The notes under the pieces were generated by a model. That model ran no database searches. It was given only the letters and a program-made list of their open reading frames with translations, and had not been told where the DNA came from. A stretch of DNA of 5,952 nt, taken from positions 1 to 5,952 of the forward strand of contig CALIMU010000107.1 of assembly GCA_938045355.1 (NCBI GenBank). Reading direction: 5' to 3'. Below, one piece after another: positions 5,873 to 5,952 of this stretch. This DNA comes from an uncultured Clostridium sp. Its GTDB lineage: Bacteria > Bacillota_A > Clostridia > TANB77 > CAG-508. Position numbers and translations under genes: made by a program. Every line of letters starts with the position of its first letter. Position 1 is the first letter of the stretch.

Positions 5873-5952
5873 TTATCTTCTTCTATTTTTTCTACTCATT
5901 TGTCTTTTCTTTGCTTGTATATATTCTCTCCTTATAATTAGTATTGGTACTA
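5873..5952 (-). CDS. Possible 3' end of a gene running off the window
   Basis: An open frame enters from the right edge and ends at TAA 5875-5873. Its 25 visible residues run from a hydrophobic VPILII into a very basic tail (KKRQMSRKNRRR), like the cytoplasmic end of a membrane protein. It is short enough to be open by chance, and a second minus frame is also open for 19 codons, so this is tentative. No function can be given. Confidence 0.35.
   Translation of the reverse strand, partial: VPILIIRREYIQAKKRQMSRKNRRR

Noticed and set aside
1..5952. CRISPR arrays, tRNA or rRNA genes, insertion sequences
   Set aside because: No regularly spaced repeats, cloverleaf-like segments, rRNA-like stretches or transposase motifs were seen on either strand.

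Overview
The window is very AT-rich bacterial DNA with Bacillota-type signals: GGAGG-like ribosome binding sites, TTGAxx/TAxxAT promoters, and RecN, DinB and EF-P sequences of a clostridial type. Composition and these proteins suggest a host-associated Clostridia or a related AT-rich Bacillota lineage. The species cannot be told from this window.

Layout: an unrecognised 398-residue protein (minus, 15-1212), recN (minus, 1305-2918), dinB/DNA polymerase IV (plus, 3093-4385, divergent from recN), a small putative secreted protein with a good promoter of its own (plus, 4589-5119), a strong bidirectional terminator (5139-5173), efp (minus, 5188-5757), and probably the 3' end of another minus-strand gene at the right edge. 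All recognised stop codons are TAA.

The important observation is how the first three genes are broken. Read conventionally they are pseudogene-like strings of fragments. Each break but one is the same event: the frame runs into an in-frame CGG codon, and the correct protein resumes exactly one base later, so that CGGA or CGGT must yield glycine (GGA/GGT). This happens at 15 sites: 1 in the unknown gene, 6 in recN and 8 in dinB. Every in-frame CGG in the window is such a site, and none is left that reads as arginine. Five out-of-frame CGG trinucleotides in the same coding sequences are harmless. The restored glycines include signature residues (HGQ and DTGISG in RecN, IGIS in DinB). One further +1 break, in dinB, sits on an in-frame TAG.

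The simplest biological reading is that CGG is not an arginine codon here and that the ribosome makes a +1 shift, or reads four bases CGGN as glycine, at every CGG. This would resemble the AGGY-to-glycine shifts described for Perkinsus mitochondrial cox1, but in a bacterium and in chromosomal DNA-repair genes. A systematic sequencing artefact or RNA-level removal of the C cannot be excluded from sequence alone, but the strict coupling to reading frame argues against a frame-blind artefact. efp and the secreted-protein gene contain no in-frame CGG and read straight through.
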